A DNA stretch of 64,000 bases from Ruminiclostridium cellulolyticum H10 (GTDB taxonomy: Bacteria; Bacillota; Clostridia; Acetivibrionales; DSM-1351): positions 2,782,501 to 2,846,500 of the forward strand of contig NC_011898.1 in NCBI RefSeq assembly GCF_000022065.1. The letters are read 5' to 3'. Position numbers and translations under genes: made by a program. Positions within the stretch are counted from its first letter, which is position 1. Every line of letters starts with the position of its first letter. Shown one piece after another: positions 53,446 to 63,600 of this stretch. The notes under the pieces were generated by a model. It saw nothing but the letters and a program-made list of their open reading frames with translations, had not been told where the DNA came from and searched no databases.

Positions 53446-54552
53446 TCAAAAATTAAAGTCTATATCAAAATCATTGATATTTTTTTCTTCATCCTCGTTT
53501 ATACCGGATTTACTTTCAATATTGTTCAGGTCTATCCCTATATCTCTTGCAAGACGGTCCAACAAACCCTCCGGCGGATTAAATTCAAGGTCTTCTGCAG
53601 CTTGTTCCCTTGAAATTTCACCCTCTCTAATCAAAATTGAATACTCATCAGTGTATGCACTATAGTTCATTTTCCTTATATCCATATATGTATTAAGCCA
53701 GATCATCTCACAGTTTGTAGTTCTTGCAGGGTAGGTTGTCTTTAAGGGTTTCCAGTCAAATCTGTCCATGCATATTTTTTTCAGGACTTCCTTGTCCGTC
53801 TTGTAAAATTTAAAGATATAGAATGGGATTATAAGAATTTTTTCGGCATTTATACCCGCTATCAGGTCATTTGGGTCCTTAAATATTTTTTGTCTTCCCA
53901 GAAACTCATATTTTCTGGCAAACTCTTCAAAAAATTCCACATCTCCGGTATTTCTGATTACTTCTATCATTTTTTCCAACTGCTTGCTTCCTTTTTCCTG
54001 ATCTCCTATGAGAGCAGCCTGTCCTTTAGAATATCCGTTGATTATTAGAGGTATGTCAAAATTAGAAGCCAGTTCAAGAGCGTTCAGATACAGTATATTT
54101 CCGCATACATAGCAGGCGTTCAACCCCTGAATATTACACTCATTAAAGTATTTCCATAACTTTTTCATAAAGGTAAAGTCATTCTGCCACAAAATCATAT
54201 CTACGTTTAATTCTCGGCAAAGCTTTCTGACATTATCCGTTGCCGTTTCGTCCTCATATCCGTGGTCATTGTGGAATACAAGAGGTCTTAGTTTGAACTT
54301 TTCAACTATATTAATCAAGGCGACGCTGCTGTCAACTCCTCCGCTTAATGGTACAAGAACATCGTACTTACCCCTAAGTCCTTTGTATTCTTTCAGTCTC
54401 TCAGCAAGTTCATCCTCATTTTTGAAGTACAATTTCTCCTGGCTGCTATTTTTCTTTTCCATGAAATCATTACAGTAATTACAAACTCCCTTTTCGTCGA
54501 ACTCAATTCCTGAATATGTTTCAGGCAGAACACAGTTTTTACACTCTCTCAT
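53446..54552 (-). CDS. PP-loop ATPase of the amidotransferase/thioamide-synthetase type
   Basis: 368 residues. N-terminal Cys pairs C4xxC7 and C24xxC27 (CKNCVLPET, GVCNYC), a probable zinc site. PP-loop S70-GGVDSS that binds ATP and releases pyrophosphate. A further C147xxC150 (NACYVCG). This is the N-acetyl sugar amidotransferase (WbpG/PseA-like) layout, which activates a carbonyl as an adenylate before attack by N or S. Related enzymes of the alpha-ANH superfamily make thioamides (CtaC in closthioamide). No sugar genes are near, so here it probably turns a backbone amide, the Gln side chain or another carbonyl into a thioamide or amidine; this is inference. The C-terminus DFDIDFNF resembles the end of the PKS-NRPS upstream (DEIDFEF). 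It lies 36 nt ahead of the large NRPS. Confidence 0.75.
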   Translation of the reverse strand: MRECKNCVLPETYSGIEFDEKGVCNYCNDFMEKKNSSQEKLYFKNEDELAERLKEYKGLRGKYDVLVPLSGGVDSSVALINIVEKFKLRPLVFHNDHGYEDETATDNVRKLCRELNVDMILWQNDFTFMKKLWKYFNECNIQGLNACYVCGNILYLNALELASNFDIPLIINGYSKGQAALIGDQEKGSKQLEKMIEVIRNTGDVEFFEEFARKYEFLGRQKIFKDPNDLIAGINAEKILIIPFYIFKFYKTDKEVLKKICMDRFDWKPLKTTYPARTTNCEMIWLNTYMDIRKMNYSAYTDEYSILIREGEISREQAAEDLEFNPPEGLLDRLARDIGIDLNNIESKSGINEDEEKNINDFDIDFNF

Positions 54553-54584
54553 AAAAATCCTCCTGACAAAATTTTAAAAATTGC

Positions 54585-57500
54585 CTAGAACTCAAAATCA
54601 ATTTCATCCATAATGCTTGCTTTTTGGTTTAGAGAGGTTCCGTCTTCCCGTTCCTCTAAAAAATCAATGTCTTCTATTTTTATTTCTGGTTCTTCAATAA
54701 CTATTTCAAGTAATTCTTTATAGTATTTAATAAAGTTGTCCATACTGTCTGATCTAAAAAGTGCAGTTCTGTATCTGAAGTCGATTGCTATGTCCCCATC
54801 AACCTTCACAGCATCAATTGTTAAATCAAACTTACTTGTAGTAACGGGAATATTAACAGGCATCATCTTGAAATCATCTACATCGATTCTCTCTTCTCTC
54901 CGAGTCATAAGTGCAAAAGTTATGCTGAAAAGAGAATTTATTTTGGTGTTTTTTTGAGCCTCCAGCCTGCTTATCATCATTTCAAAGGGATAATCCTGAT
55001 TTTCGAAGGCTCCAAAGCAGTTATCCCTTACCTCTTCCAGAAATCCTGCAAAGGTTTTGTTACCGGAGGGGAAGTTTCTCATTGGAAGCATATTTACAAA
55101 CATGCCTACGGTGTTTTCAACATCGGTGTGAATTCTTCCTGATATAGGTGACCCGATAACAATATCCTCCTGTCCTGTATATTTGGAAAGCAGTATGTTA
55201 TAGGATGCAAGCAGTAGCATAAAAAGTGTTACTCCTTGTTTTTGACTGAATTTGTCAAGTCTCTCCGTCAAATCGGCACCCAACTTAAAACTAATACTTT
55301 TTCCTGTATAGTCAGGGACGCTTTCATCATGTTCCTTTTTGTCCACGGGTAAATGTAATACAGGTATATCCCCCGAAAAAATATTTAGCCAGTAATTTTC
55401 CTGCTCTAAAAATTCCTTACTTGAGAACAACTGATTCTGCCATACCGAATAATCCTTGTACTGGGTTCCGGGTTCAGGTAATTCATTATCTTTATATATA
55501 TCAATAAATTCCTTAATAATAATATCGCTGGATGCCCAATCGGTTACAATGTGGTGAAAATCCATCAGCAATAGGTATCTGTCCGATGAGAATTTTACCA
55601 AAAGAGTCTTTACTAATGGCCCTTTATTAAGGTTGAAAGGTTTGACAAAGTCCCTGATAATAGTTTCAGTTTTCTTTTCATCAGCCTCAAAATATCTGAA
55701 GTCGGGTTTGTAATCTTTATGCACTATCTGGGATATACTTCCATTTACTTCTTTGAAGGTTGTCCTTAAAGACTCATGTCTTTGAATTATCCTGCCTATA
55801 GAATTCTCAACACGTTGGATATTAAGCCTGCCTTCAACCATAAGTGCCACAGGTATGTTATAGGTTGTACCGATGTTTCCGTATTGCTCCAATATATACA
55901 ACCTTTTCTGACTGGATGACACAGGATAATAATCACTCTTTTCCGCCTTGCCAATAGGCAGGCTTTTCAATGATGCCTGCTTTGTTTCTGCAAATTCAGA
56001 ATCTATATACTTTCCCAGCTCATAAATGCTTTGATTGTTCATTACATCTGTTATACTGATATTTATTCCCCATGTATTGCGTATAACATTTGTTATTTTC
56101 ATGGCGAAAATAGAATCTCCACCTTGGTCATAGAAACTGTCATATACATTTATTTCGTTGGATTGGAATATCGATGCCCATATATATCCAATTGCTTGCT
56201 CCGTTTTTGTTATTTGATCGTCGGTTTTTCCGGTGAGCTTTATGTCCACAGTGTCCTGCTTGGTGGTTCCAGCTATAATATCAGACTTCCGGGTTTTCTT
56301 ACTCCTGTCAAGAACAGCACTTAATTCAGGCTCAAGTGTTACAGGAAGGGACTCCTTCAGTCCTGCCAGCAGGTTGTAATTCAACTGCCCTGCTATTACT
56401 CTCGGCTGCCCTGATTTCAGTACCTCATCAAACACCCTTACCCCATTGGCAGTACTTAATACCATAAAAACACCATCTCTGTCTGCATTATGCTCTTTAG
56501 CCATACCGGTTTCTTTCCATGCCGCCCAGTTTATACAAAATGTTGGCTGGTTTCTTTTATTCCTGTAATAACAATACGTATCCATATAATAATTAGCCGC
56601 AGTGTAATCACTTTGTCCTGCACTGGTTGTAAGTGTCTCCGCAGAGGAAAACAGTAAAAGGAAGTCCATATTTAAATTGCTTGTAAGACTGTCAATTATC
56701 CATGTCCCTTTGACCTTGGCAGCCATTACTTCTTTTATCCTCTTTTCATCCTTCGTTATTGCAAGTCCATTTCCGGCAATGCCTGCGCTATGGATTATTC
56801 CGTTAATTTTTCCGTAGTTTTTTATTACATCCTCAATTATTAACTTCATAGACTGCATATCAGATACATCACCGTTATAGTATGTTACCTTACTGCCAAG
56901 GCTTTCTATATCCATAATTGATTTGATTTTGTTGCAAAGTTTTAAATCCTTCTCTGTTTCCAGAATCGTGTCCCACTGGCTTCTTTCAGGCATTTCTGAA
57001 CGGTTTATCATAATAACGTTCAGGTTTGTACCCGAAGCCATATGTTTTGCTATTTCCAGCCCGATGCCTCCCAGACCGCCTGTTATAATATACACTCCAT
57101 TTTCCCTGATTTTTACGCTATTGCTTGGATTCTGCTCCCGTTTCACCCTCTTGAGCTGTTCAATGTACCTTCGTCCGTTTCGGAATGCAATCATACGTGT
57201 CTTATGTACGGTTTGGAACTCTGAAATAATGGACTCTGCCTCACAGCCTTCGTCCATATCTATACACTTGATTTTTAAATTTGGGTATTCCTTTTTTAAT
57301 ACAAAAGCCATGCCGAACAAGGCTGCATTCTCAGGATTTAAGCATTCCTCATTTCCGGTTACACTATTGACGTATGTGGAAAGTATTACTATTTTTATAT
57401 CCTTCCCTGTATTTTTTTGCATCCATGCTTTGGTGAGCCTGAATAAATTGTAAACACTATTTTCAAGCTTGTTCTCAAGTATCTTTATATCGGAGGTATC

Positions 57501-60500
57501 AGGCAAGCCTGAATCTGGTGAATACACAATATAGTTTATATCCTTGATACTTTCCTGCGAAAATAATTGATAAAAGTCTTCTTGTGAGTACCCTACAGAA
57601 TATTTGTCTTTTCCCAGTACACCGTATTCTTCTCCGGTATTAACCTCTATTACTTTGATTCCCTTTGCTTCAAGCCTGTTTATAATTTCATTGCAGCTTC
57701 TGCTCTTATCACTGAAAAACAAAGTACTTTTATTTCCGTCTAACAAATCAAATGCTTTATCCTGTGCAGTATCCGAATATTCAACCCACTCAATAGAGTG
57801 AAGTAAATCGGTTTTGTTTAAAAGTTGTCCGGCATCTTTTTTGGTTACATACCTGTCAACCTCCATTAAAACCCTTCTGTTTTCATCAACCAGAGTAATG
57901 TTATATTCAATTGTTCTGTCGGAATTATTCAATATTCTTACATGGCTTATGATCTTTGAAGATATAGGGTTGTGTATTTTAACTGAATTAAAATGGAAAG
58001 GAAAATAAAAACCAGCCTTCTCTGCCTGGTCTCCCGCAAAATTCAAGGCTGTGTCAAGCATTGGCGGATGTAACTGGAATTCATCAAAGTCACCCTTGTA
58101 TTCCTCCCCAAGCTCAAGATATCCCAGTGCTTCATTTGTACCGCTAAAAGCCTTTGTCAGGCATTGCCACCTTTTGCCCACTTCTACAACCGCATTTTTT
58201 TGTTTGTTTTCTATATCCCATTCATTGGTACATCTCTGTAATGCCTCTGTCATATCATATTTATCTGACAACTTTTCGGTGCCATAAATCCTGCCCTGTG
58301 CATGTTCAATCCAACCGTTTTCAGCTGTCTTGGATTTACTGGCTATTACAAATTTCAAGAAACCGTACTCTTTCATAATAACCGTATGAAGTTCAACCTT
58401 ATCCTCTTCGCCAACAATTAACGGAGTTAGCAGAGTAAGCTCTCTTATCTCCACTGCCTTACCCGGGTAGTATTTTTTTGAGGTTTGCATTGCCAGCTCA
58501 AGATAAGCTGTTCCTACAAGCATGTAGTTGCCCCCTACCTTATGTTCTCTTAACAGCCATTGATTTTCCACGCTTATCTCAGCAGTATAAACTTCCTGAT
58601 TTATGGTGTCAGAAATACGGTATCCCGGAAGCTTGTACCTTTCCCCATGACTTTCCTGTACACTCTCCTTCATTTGTCTCTTTGTATCAATCCAGAAGCG
58701 TTTTCTGTTGAAGGGATAAGTGGGCAGGCTTACCTTATTTTCAGATTTATAAAGGAAATCCCAATCAATATCCCCACCTGTTGTATATAAAATACATATT
58801 TCCTCAAGAGTTCCCCTGTTATAATTACCACTGGTTACAAGTTCTTTCAGCCTTTCAGACGCTGTTTTGCTTAATTCTCTCTTATCTGTTTCCGAAATAT
58901 ATCCGTCGTTTTTTATTCCTTCACTATTTCTTACCACTTTATGGTAACCATAGTATACGCCTTGCTCCCTTATACCTTTAGGCTGCAGGTCTGCAAGCTT
59001 GGATATTTTTTCCTCCATATCATGCCTGTTTTCCAGTATCAGGGCAATTCTAAGCGAATGATGCATTCTGCCCGTGTTCTGGGTAAAGCAGATATCTTCT
59101 ATGGACACTTCTTTATTCTTTTTCAGGTATTCATCAAAGCTTTTTAGTAAACTATACAGGGATTTCTCATTTTTAGCCGAAAGTGTTAAAACCTGTAGTT
59201 TGCTTTGTGGGTTTTCTGATTTTCCTTTGCTGTTAGGTGCTTCTTCCAAAATCATGTGACAATTTGTACCACTAATACCAAAAGAGCTTATCCCGCATCT
59301 CCTTGGGTAGCCCATTGTCTCCCATTCATGAAGACGGTCATTTACATAAACAGGCGAATCTTCAAACATTATTTTCCTGTTAGGCCTTTTGAAATGCAGG
59401 GTCGGCGGTATCTGACCATACTGAATACAGAGTACTGCCTTTATCAGTCCGGCAATACCTGCCACGTTGTCCAGATGCCCTATATTTGACTTTACAGAAC
59501 CTATTGCACAAAACTGCTTTTTATCTGTATATTTTTTAAATGCCCTTTTAATACCATCTATCTCTATTGGATCACCAAGTTTTGTTCCTGTCCCGTGAGC
59601 CTCAATATATGACAATGTTTCAGGATTGATGCCGGAATCTTCCCAGGCTTTAACTATTGCATCTCTTTGGGCAAGTGAATTAGGAGCAGTAATTCCTATA
59701 GAACTTCCGTCATTGTTAGCTGCACTTCCTTTAATAACCGCATAAATATGATCTTTGTCATTTAATGCCTGCTCCAGCGGTTTTAGCAGTACAGCAGCCA
59801 CCCCTTCTCCTATTCCTGTGCCGTCAGAGTTATCATCAAATGTTCTTGCCTTGCCGTCTGACGAAGCAATGCCTACATTCTCACTGTCATCTGTTTTTAA
59901 AGGCAGAAGCAATGTTTTTATTCCTCCTGCTACTGCTATATGGCATTCTCCGTTCCGTATAGCCTGACATGCCAGATGTACTGCCATAAGTGATGATGAG
60001 CAGGCCGTATCCACCAGCATACACGGGCCCTTTAAATCAAGTATGTATGCAATCCTGCTGGCCAGCATGGAATTCACATTGCCTGCCAGGGATTCTGGTG
60101 CAAGGGAAGCTTCGCTTTCCCAAAGAAGTGTTTCGTATGTGGGCTTTGAACCGCTGTACCCTATATATACACCTGTTTTGCTGCCCATAATTCTCTTGCC
60201 GCAGTATCCTGCATCCTCAATTGCCTCCCAAACATTTTCCAGAAATAATCTTTGGTTGGGATCCATCAGGCTGGCTTCTCTGGGTGATATATTGAAAAAA
60301 TCGTTATCAAATTTATCAAGTTCTTTAAAAAATGCACCCTTCAAATACTCGGTATTACCTTTTTTATTACTGAACTTACTTGCAAAATGCATACAATCAC
60401 TTTGCCTGGTGCCTGAGAGGTCTGTTATCAAATCTTTTCCGTCTTTTATGTACTCCCAATACTGACTAAGATTTTCTGCAGCACCAAACCTCCCCGACAT

Positions 60501-60605
60501 TCCTATGATAGCTATATCTTTCTTTGATATGTTCTCCTTGAGAATTCTATTTTCTGCAAGGGAAAACAATTCGTTCTTATTGAGATTAAGCAGTTTATTA
60601 ACCAA
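54585..60605 (-). CDS. Hybrid PKS-NRPS: KS-DH-KR-ACP-C
   Basis: 2006 residues from a TTG start (GGGGG 7 nt upstream), 15 nt after the preceding NRPS. KS about 30-460 (VDTACSSSL near 200, EAHGTGT, NIGHL). DH near 687 with EHKVGGNYMLVG, where the usual Pro of HxxxGxxxxP is Val, and HPPMLDTAL. KR GGLGGIG near 1178 with FSSAETLTTSAGQSDYTAAN. ACP near 1491 with DQGGDS. A complete C domain from about 1560, HHIVTDW near 1683, where the usual Gly is Trp. It ends in an acidic tail, MDEIDFEF. A terminal C domain requires an A domain supplied by the next protein; the large NRPS, which starts without an intact C, fits. No AT. Expected outcome: one two-carbon extension, then amide formation. Confidence 0.92.
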   Translation of the reverse strand: MVNKLLNLNKNELFSLAENRILKENISKKDIAIIGMSGRFGAAENLSQYWEYIKDGKDLITDLSGTRQSDCMHFASKFSNKKGNTEYLKGAFFKELDKFDNDFFNISPREASLMDPNQRLFLENVWEAIEDAGYCGKRIMGSKTGVYIGYSGSKPTYETLLWESEASLAPESLAGNVNSMLASRIAYILDLKGPCMLVDTACSSSLMAVHLACQAIRNGECHIAVAGGIKTLLLPLKTDDSENVGIASSDGKARTFDDNSDGTGIGEGVAAVLLKPLEQALNDKDHIYAVIKGSAANNDGSSIGITAPNSLAQRDAIVKAWEDSGINPETLSYIEAHGTGTKLGDPIEIDGIKRAFKKYTDKKQFCAIGSVKSNIGHLDNVAGIAGLIKAVLCIQYGQIPPTLHFKRPNRKIMFEDSPVYVNDRLHEWETMGYPRRCGISSFGISGTNCHMILEEAPNSKGKSENPQSKLQVLTLSAKNEKSLYSLLKSFDEYLKKNKEVSIEDICFTQNTGRMHHSLRIALILENRHDMEEKISKLADLQPKGIREQGVYYGYHKVVRNSEGIKNDGYISETDKRELSKTASERLKELVTSGNYNRGTLEEICILYTTGGDIDWDFLYKSENKVSLPTYPFNRKRFWIDTKRQMKESVQESHGERYKLPGYRISDTINQEVYTAEISVENQWLLREHKVGGNYMLVGTAYLELAMQTSKKYYPGKAVEIRELTLLTPLIVGEEDKVELHTVIMKEYGFLKFVIASKSKTAENGWIEHAQGRIYGTEKLSDKYDMTEALQRCTNEWDIENKQKNAVVEVGKRWQCLTKAFSGTNEALGYLELGEEYKGDFDEFQLHPPMLDTALNFAGDQAEKAGFYFPFHFNSVKIHNPISSKIISHVRILNNSDRTIEYNITLVDENRRVLMEVDRYVTKKDAGQLLNKTDLLHSIEWVEYSDTAQDKAFDLLDGNKSTLFFSDKSRSCNEIINRLEAKGIKVIEVNTGEEYGVLGKDKYSVGYSQEDFYQLFSQESIKDINYIVYSPDSGLPDTSDIKILENKLENSVYNLFRLTKAWMQKNTGKDIKIVILSTYVNSVTGNEECLNPENAALFGMAFVLKKEYPNLKIKCIDMDEGCEAESIISEFQTVHKTRMIAFRNGRRYIEQLKRVKREQNPSNSVKIRENGVYIITGGLGGIGLEIAKHMASGTNLNVIMINRSEMPERSQWDTILETEKDLKLCNKIKSIMDIESLGSKVTYYNGDVSDMQSMKLIIEDVIKNYGKINGIIHSAGIAGNGLAITKDEKRIKEVMAAKVKGTWIIDSLTSNLNMDFLLLFSSAETLTTSAGQSDYTAANYYMDTYCYYRNKRNQPTFCINWAAWKETGMAKEHNADRDGVFMVLSTANGVRVFDEVLKSGQPRVIAGQLNYNLLAGLKESLPVTLEPELSAVLDRSKKTRKSDIIAGTTKQDTVDIKLTGKTDDQITKTEQAIGYIWASIFQSNEINVYDSFYDQGGDSIFAMKITNVIRNTWGINISITDVMNNQSIYELGKYIDSEFAETKQASLKSLPIGKAEKSDYYPVSSSQKRLYILEQYGNIGTTYNIPVALMVEGRLNIQRVENSIGRIIQRHESLRTTFKEVNGSISQIVHKDYKPDFRYFEADEKKTETIIRDFVKPFNLNKGPLVKTLLVKFSSDRYLLLMDFHHIVTDWASSDIIIKEFIDIYKDNELPEPGTQYKDYSVWQNQLFSSKEFLEQENYWLNIFSGDIPVLHLPVDKKEHDESVPDYTGKSISFKLGADLTERLDKFSQKQGVTLFMLLLASYNILLSKYTGQEDIVIGSPISGRIHTDVENTVGMFVNMLPMRNFPSGNKTFAGFLEEVRDNCFGAFENQDYPFEMMISRLEAQKNTKINSLFSITFALMTRREERIDVDDFKMMPVNIPVTTSKFDLTIDAVKVDGDIAIDFRYRTALFRSDSMDNFIKYYKELLEIVIEEPEIKIEDIDFLEEREDGTSLNQKASIMDEIDFEF

Positions 60606-60620
60606 GTCAATGCCCCCAAA

Positions 60621-63600
60621 TTAATATTCGTTTACATTCAGCTCCTCAAGTATTTTTTCTAGGACTACCGTGTGTGCTGAAAACAATTTTTCCATGCTTC
60701 CCATACTCAATCTTGAATAATCGTATGTATAAATCAGCTTTATACTGTCAGCCTCCTCTGTCATTTTAACGTGAATGTCATAGGGTCTGTTCATTTCATT
60801 AGGAAGGTCGCAGTTTATGCTGAATAACGGCAGTACGGTGTTATGTTGTTTACCGGCTATATTTATCCTCTCTAAAGAACAAATATTTTTTTTCTGCGGA
60901 TAAATACGCTGTTGTCCGATTAATTCAACAAATTTCACAAGACTATCCGCTTGTGATAAGTCCGTGGTTATCAGGCAAATAGCATTTCCCCATTCACCTT
61001 TTGCATGAAGAGTTAGTTGATTATCCCCTATTATTTCGCAAAGAAGGTATATAAATGCTCCCATTACAATATCACTGGATTTTAAATCGTTTTTTCCTGA
61101 AATAGCTTTTAATGCACTGTATGTTTCACGGCTGAGTACATATTTGTATATTTTTTCCTCAAAGTCCTCATTTTCTTTGATAAAGTATTCTTCCGGCAGA
61201 ATAATCCCGGAGGCTTCAACCGCATTTGCAAATTCAGGTGCATCCTTTTCTGACGATATTAATTTAGCCAGCTTTGCGATTGTAGGAAAAGCAAAAATAT
61301 CGGAGACCGTTAATTTATCCGGATAAATTTCTTCTATCCGAGAGTACATCTCCATAAGTCGAATAGAATTTCCTCCTAAGTCAAAAAAGTTTTGATTTGT
61401 ACCTGCTACCTCTTTACCGAGAACCTCCTCCCACACTTTTATAAGCTCCTCTTCAATGTAGTTTGTCGGTGCCTCACACAAATCATTCAGTACAGTTTCC
61501 ACATCAGGCTCCGGTAGCATTTTCCTGGCAATCTTACCGTTAGGTGTTTTAGGGAATGAATCCAGTTTGATAAAGTGCTGAGGTACCATATAATTAGGTA
61601 ATCTTACTGAAAGGTACTCTTCCAGTTCCTTATTTTTAATATTTGCATTCAATACTGTATAAGCACACAAGGTTTTCTGTCCGTCAAGATCATTAACTGT
61701 AACTACAGCCTCAATCACATTGGTATGCATTTGCAAATGATGCTCAATTTCTCCGATTTCAATTCTGTAGCCTCTTATTTTAACCTGCTGATCTATTCTT
61801 CCAATAAACTCAATATTTCCGTCAGGCAGCCATCTAGCCATATCCCCTGTCCTGTACATAGTTTCACCAGGTATGAAGGGATTATCAATAAATTTCTCAG
61901 CTGTCAGCTTATCTGCATTGAAATAACCTTTTGCCAAACCGTGTCCCGATACACACAATTCACCCGGTACACCGATAGGCTGCAATTTATCATTCCTGTC
62001 CAGAATATAACACTTGGTATTGTTGATTGGTTTACCAATCAACACCTCCGTCCTGTCCTTGTCGAACTCATAAAATGACGTACAGACACTGTTTTCCGTC
62101 GGTCCATATTCATTTACCAGCCTTACATTGCCAAGCTTTTCAAAGTGTTTACTGACTAAGGTGCTGGTGAAGCTTTCACCTGCAATAGTGATAATTCTTA
62201 CATTCTTCATACTGTCTGAAATCTCATCCAGTAAAACTCTGTAAAAACTTGGTACAACCAGCAAGTTTGTAATTTTTTGCTTAATAAAAATTTCTCTAAG
62301 CTGAGGAAGGTCAAACCTGTCCTCTTGGTTTATCAATACAAGTCTTGCACCTGAGATAAGTGCTGTAAAAATATCTTCAACAGAGCTGTCAAATGAAAAA
62401 GACGGAATTTGAAGTACTGCATCATTAGGATTAAAACCGTAATACTTTCGTCTCCATTCAAGTGTGTTGACAATTGACTTATGCTCAATCATTACGCCTT
62501 TTGAATTTCCGGTGGAACCTGAAGTATATATTATATAAGCCAGATTGTCAGGCGATGGCTTTATATTGGGCTCAATACAGTCAAAGCATTCAATTTCCTC
62601 ATTTTTTATACAGATAGTATTGTATCCGCTGTCAATTCTTTCAGCTAATTCGTATGAAGTAAGTAATAAGTCTGTATTGCTATTATTTAACATATACTGT
62701 ATTCTGTGACTAGGGTACTCAGGGTCTATAGGCAGATATGCCGCCCCGGCTTTCAGTATTCCTATTACCCCGGCAACCATGTCTATAGAACGATTAACCA
62801 TAATACCCACTACACTGCCGGGCTTTACTCCTCTACTCTGCAAAAAACCCGCTATTCTGTTTGCCTTTGCATTTAACTCACAATAGGAAAGCTCAGTCTG
62901 TTCATGGACTATCGCTATATTGTCCGGAGTACGTCTTACCTGCTCAATAAAAAGCTCCACCAGAGTTTTATCCCCTCGAAGTGCGGTTTCGGTGTAATTA
63001 AATTCATACAGTATCCGATGCTTTTCGCTATCCGTCAATATTCCTATGTCTGCAATCGTCTTGCTTGCATCCTTTATAATTTGCCTGAGTATGTTCATAT
63101 AGTGCGTTATCATTCTTTGTGCTGTTTCCTGTTTGAAAAGCTTTGTACTGTATTCAAGGTAGCACGGTATGGTTTCGCCTCCGTCACCTATTTCCAGTGA
63201 AAAATCAAATTTGGACATATTGTACTTGAAATGGTAATAGTTAAATTTCAGATTATCTATAGCTATGTCGGGCAGTCCCATATTTTGTACTATAAACATA
63301 GTATCAAACAGTGGATTCCTGCTTGCATCCCTTTTTATTCCAAGGTCATTTACAAGGTCATCAAATTGATAATCCTGATTCTTAAAAGCATCCAGAACAT
63401 TTATTCTAACCTTTTCAAGAAAATCAGTAAATTTCATTTCGTATTTTGGACAGTTCCTTAGTGCAACAGTATTTACAAACATACCTATCATGGACTCCAC
63501 TTCCGGCAGTTCACGTCCCGCAACCGGAGAACCCACAATGATATCCTCCTGACCGGTATATTTTAAAAGCAGGATATTGTAAGCTGCAAGAAGTATCATA

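Noticed and set aside
53446-54552. Sugar amidotransferase of a surface polysaccharide cluster
   Set aside because: No glycosyltransferase or nucleotide-sugar gene is in the window, and the gene is enclosed by assembly-line genes in the same operon. The family resemblance is kept, the pathway is not.
21671-60605. Possible AT domains inside the PKS proteins
   Set aside because: No GHSxGE or PxFHS motif lies between any KS and the following DH or KR; only the linker (YPFxRxRxW) remains. The single AT is the separate gene at 39547.
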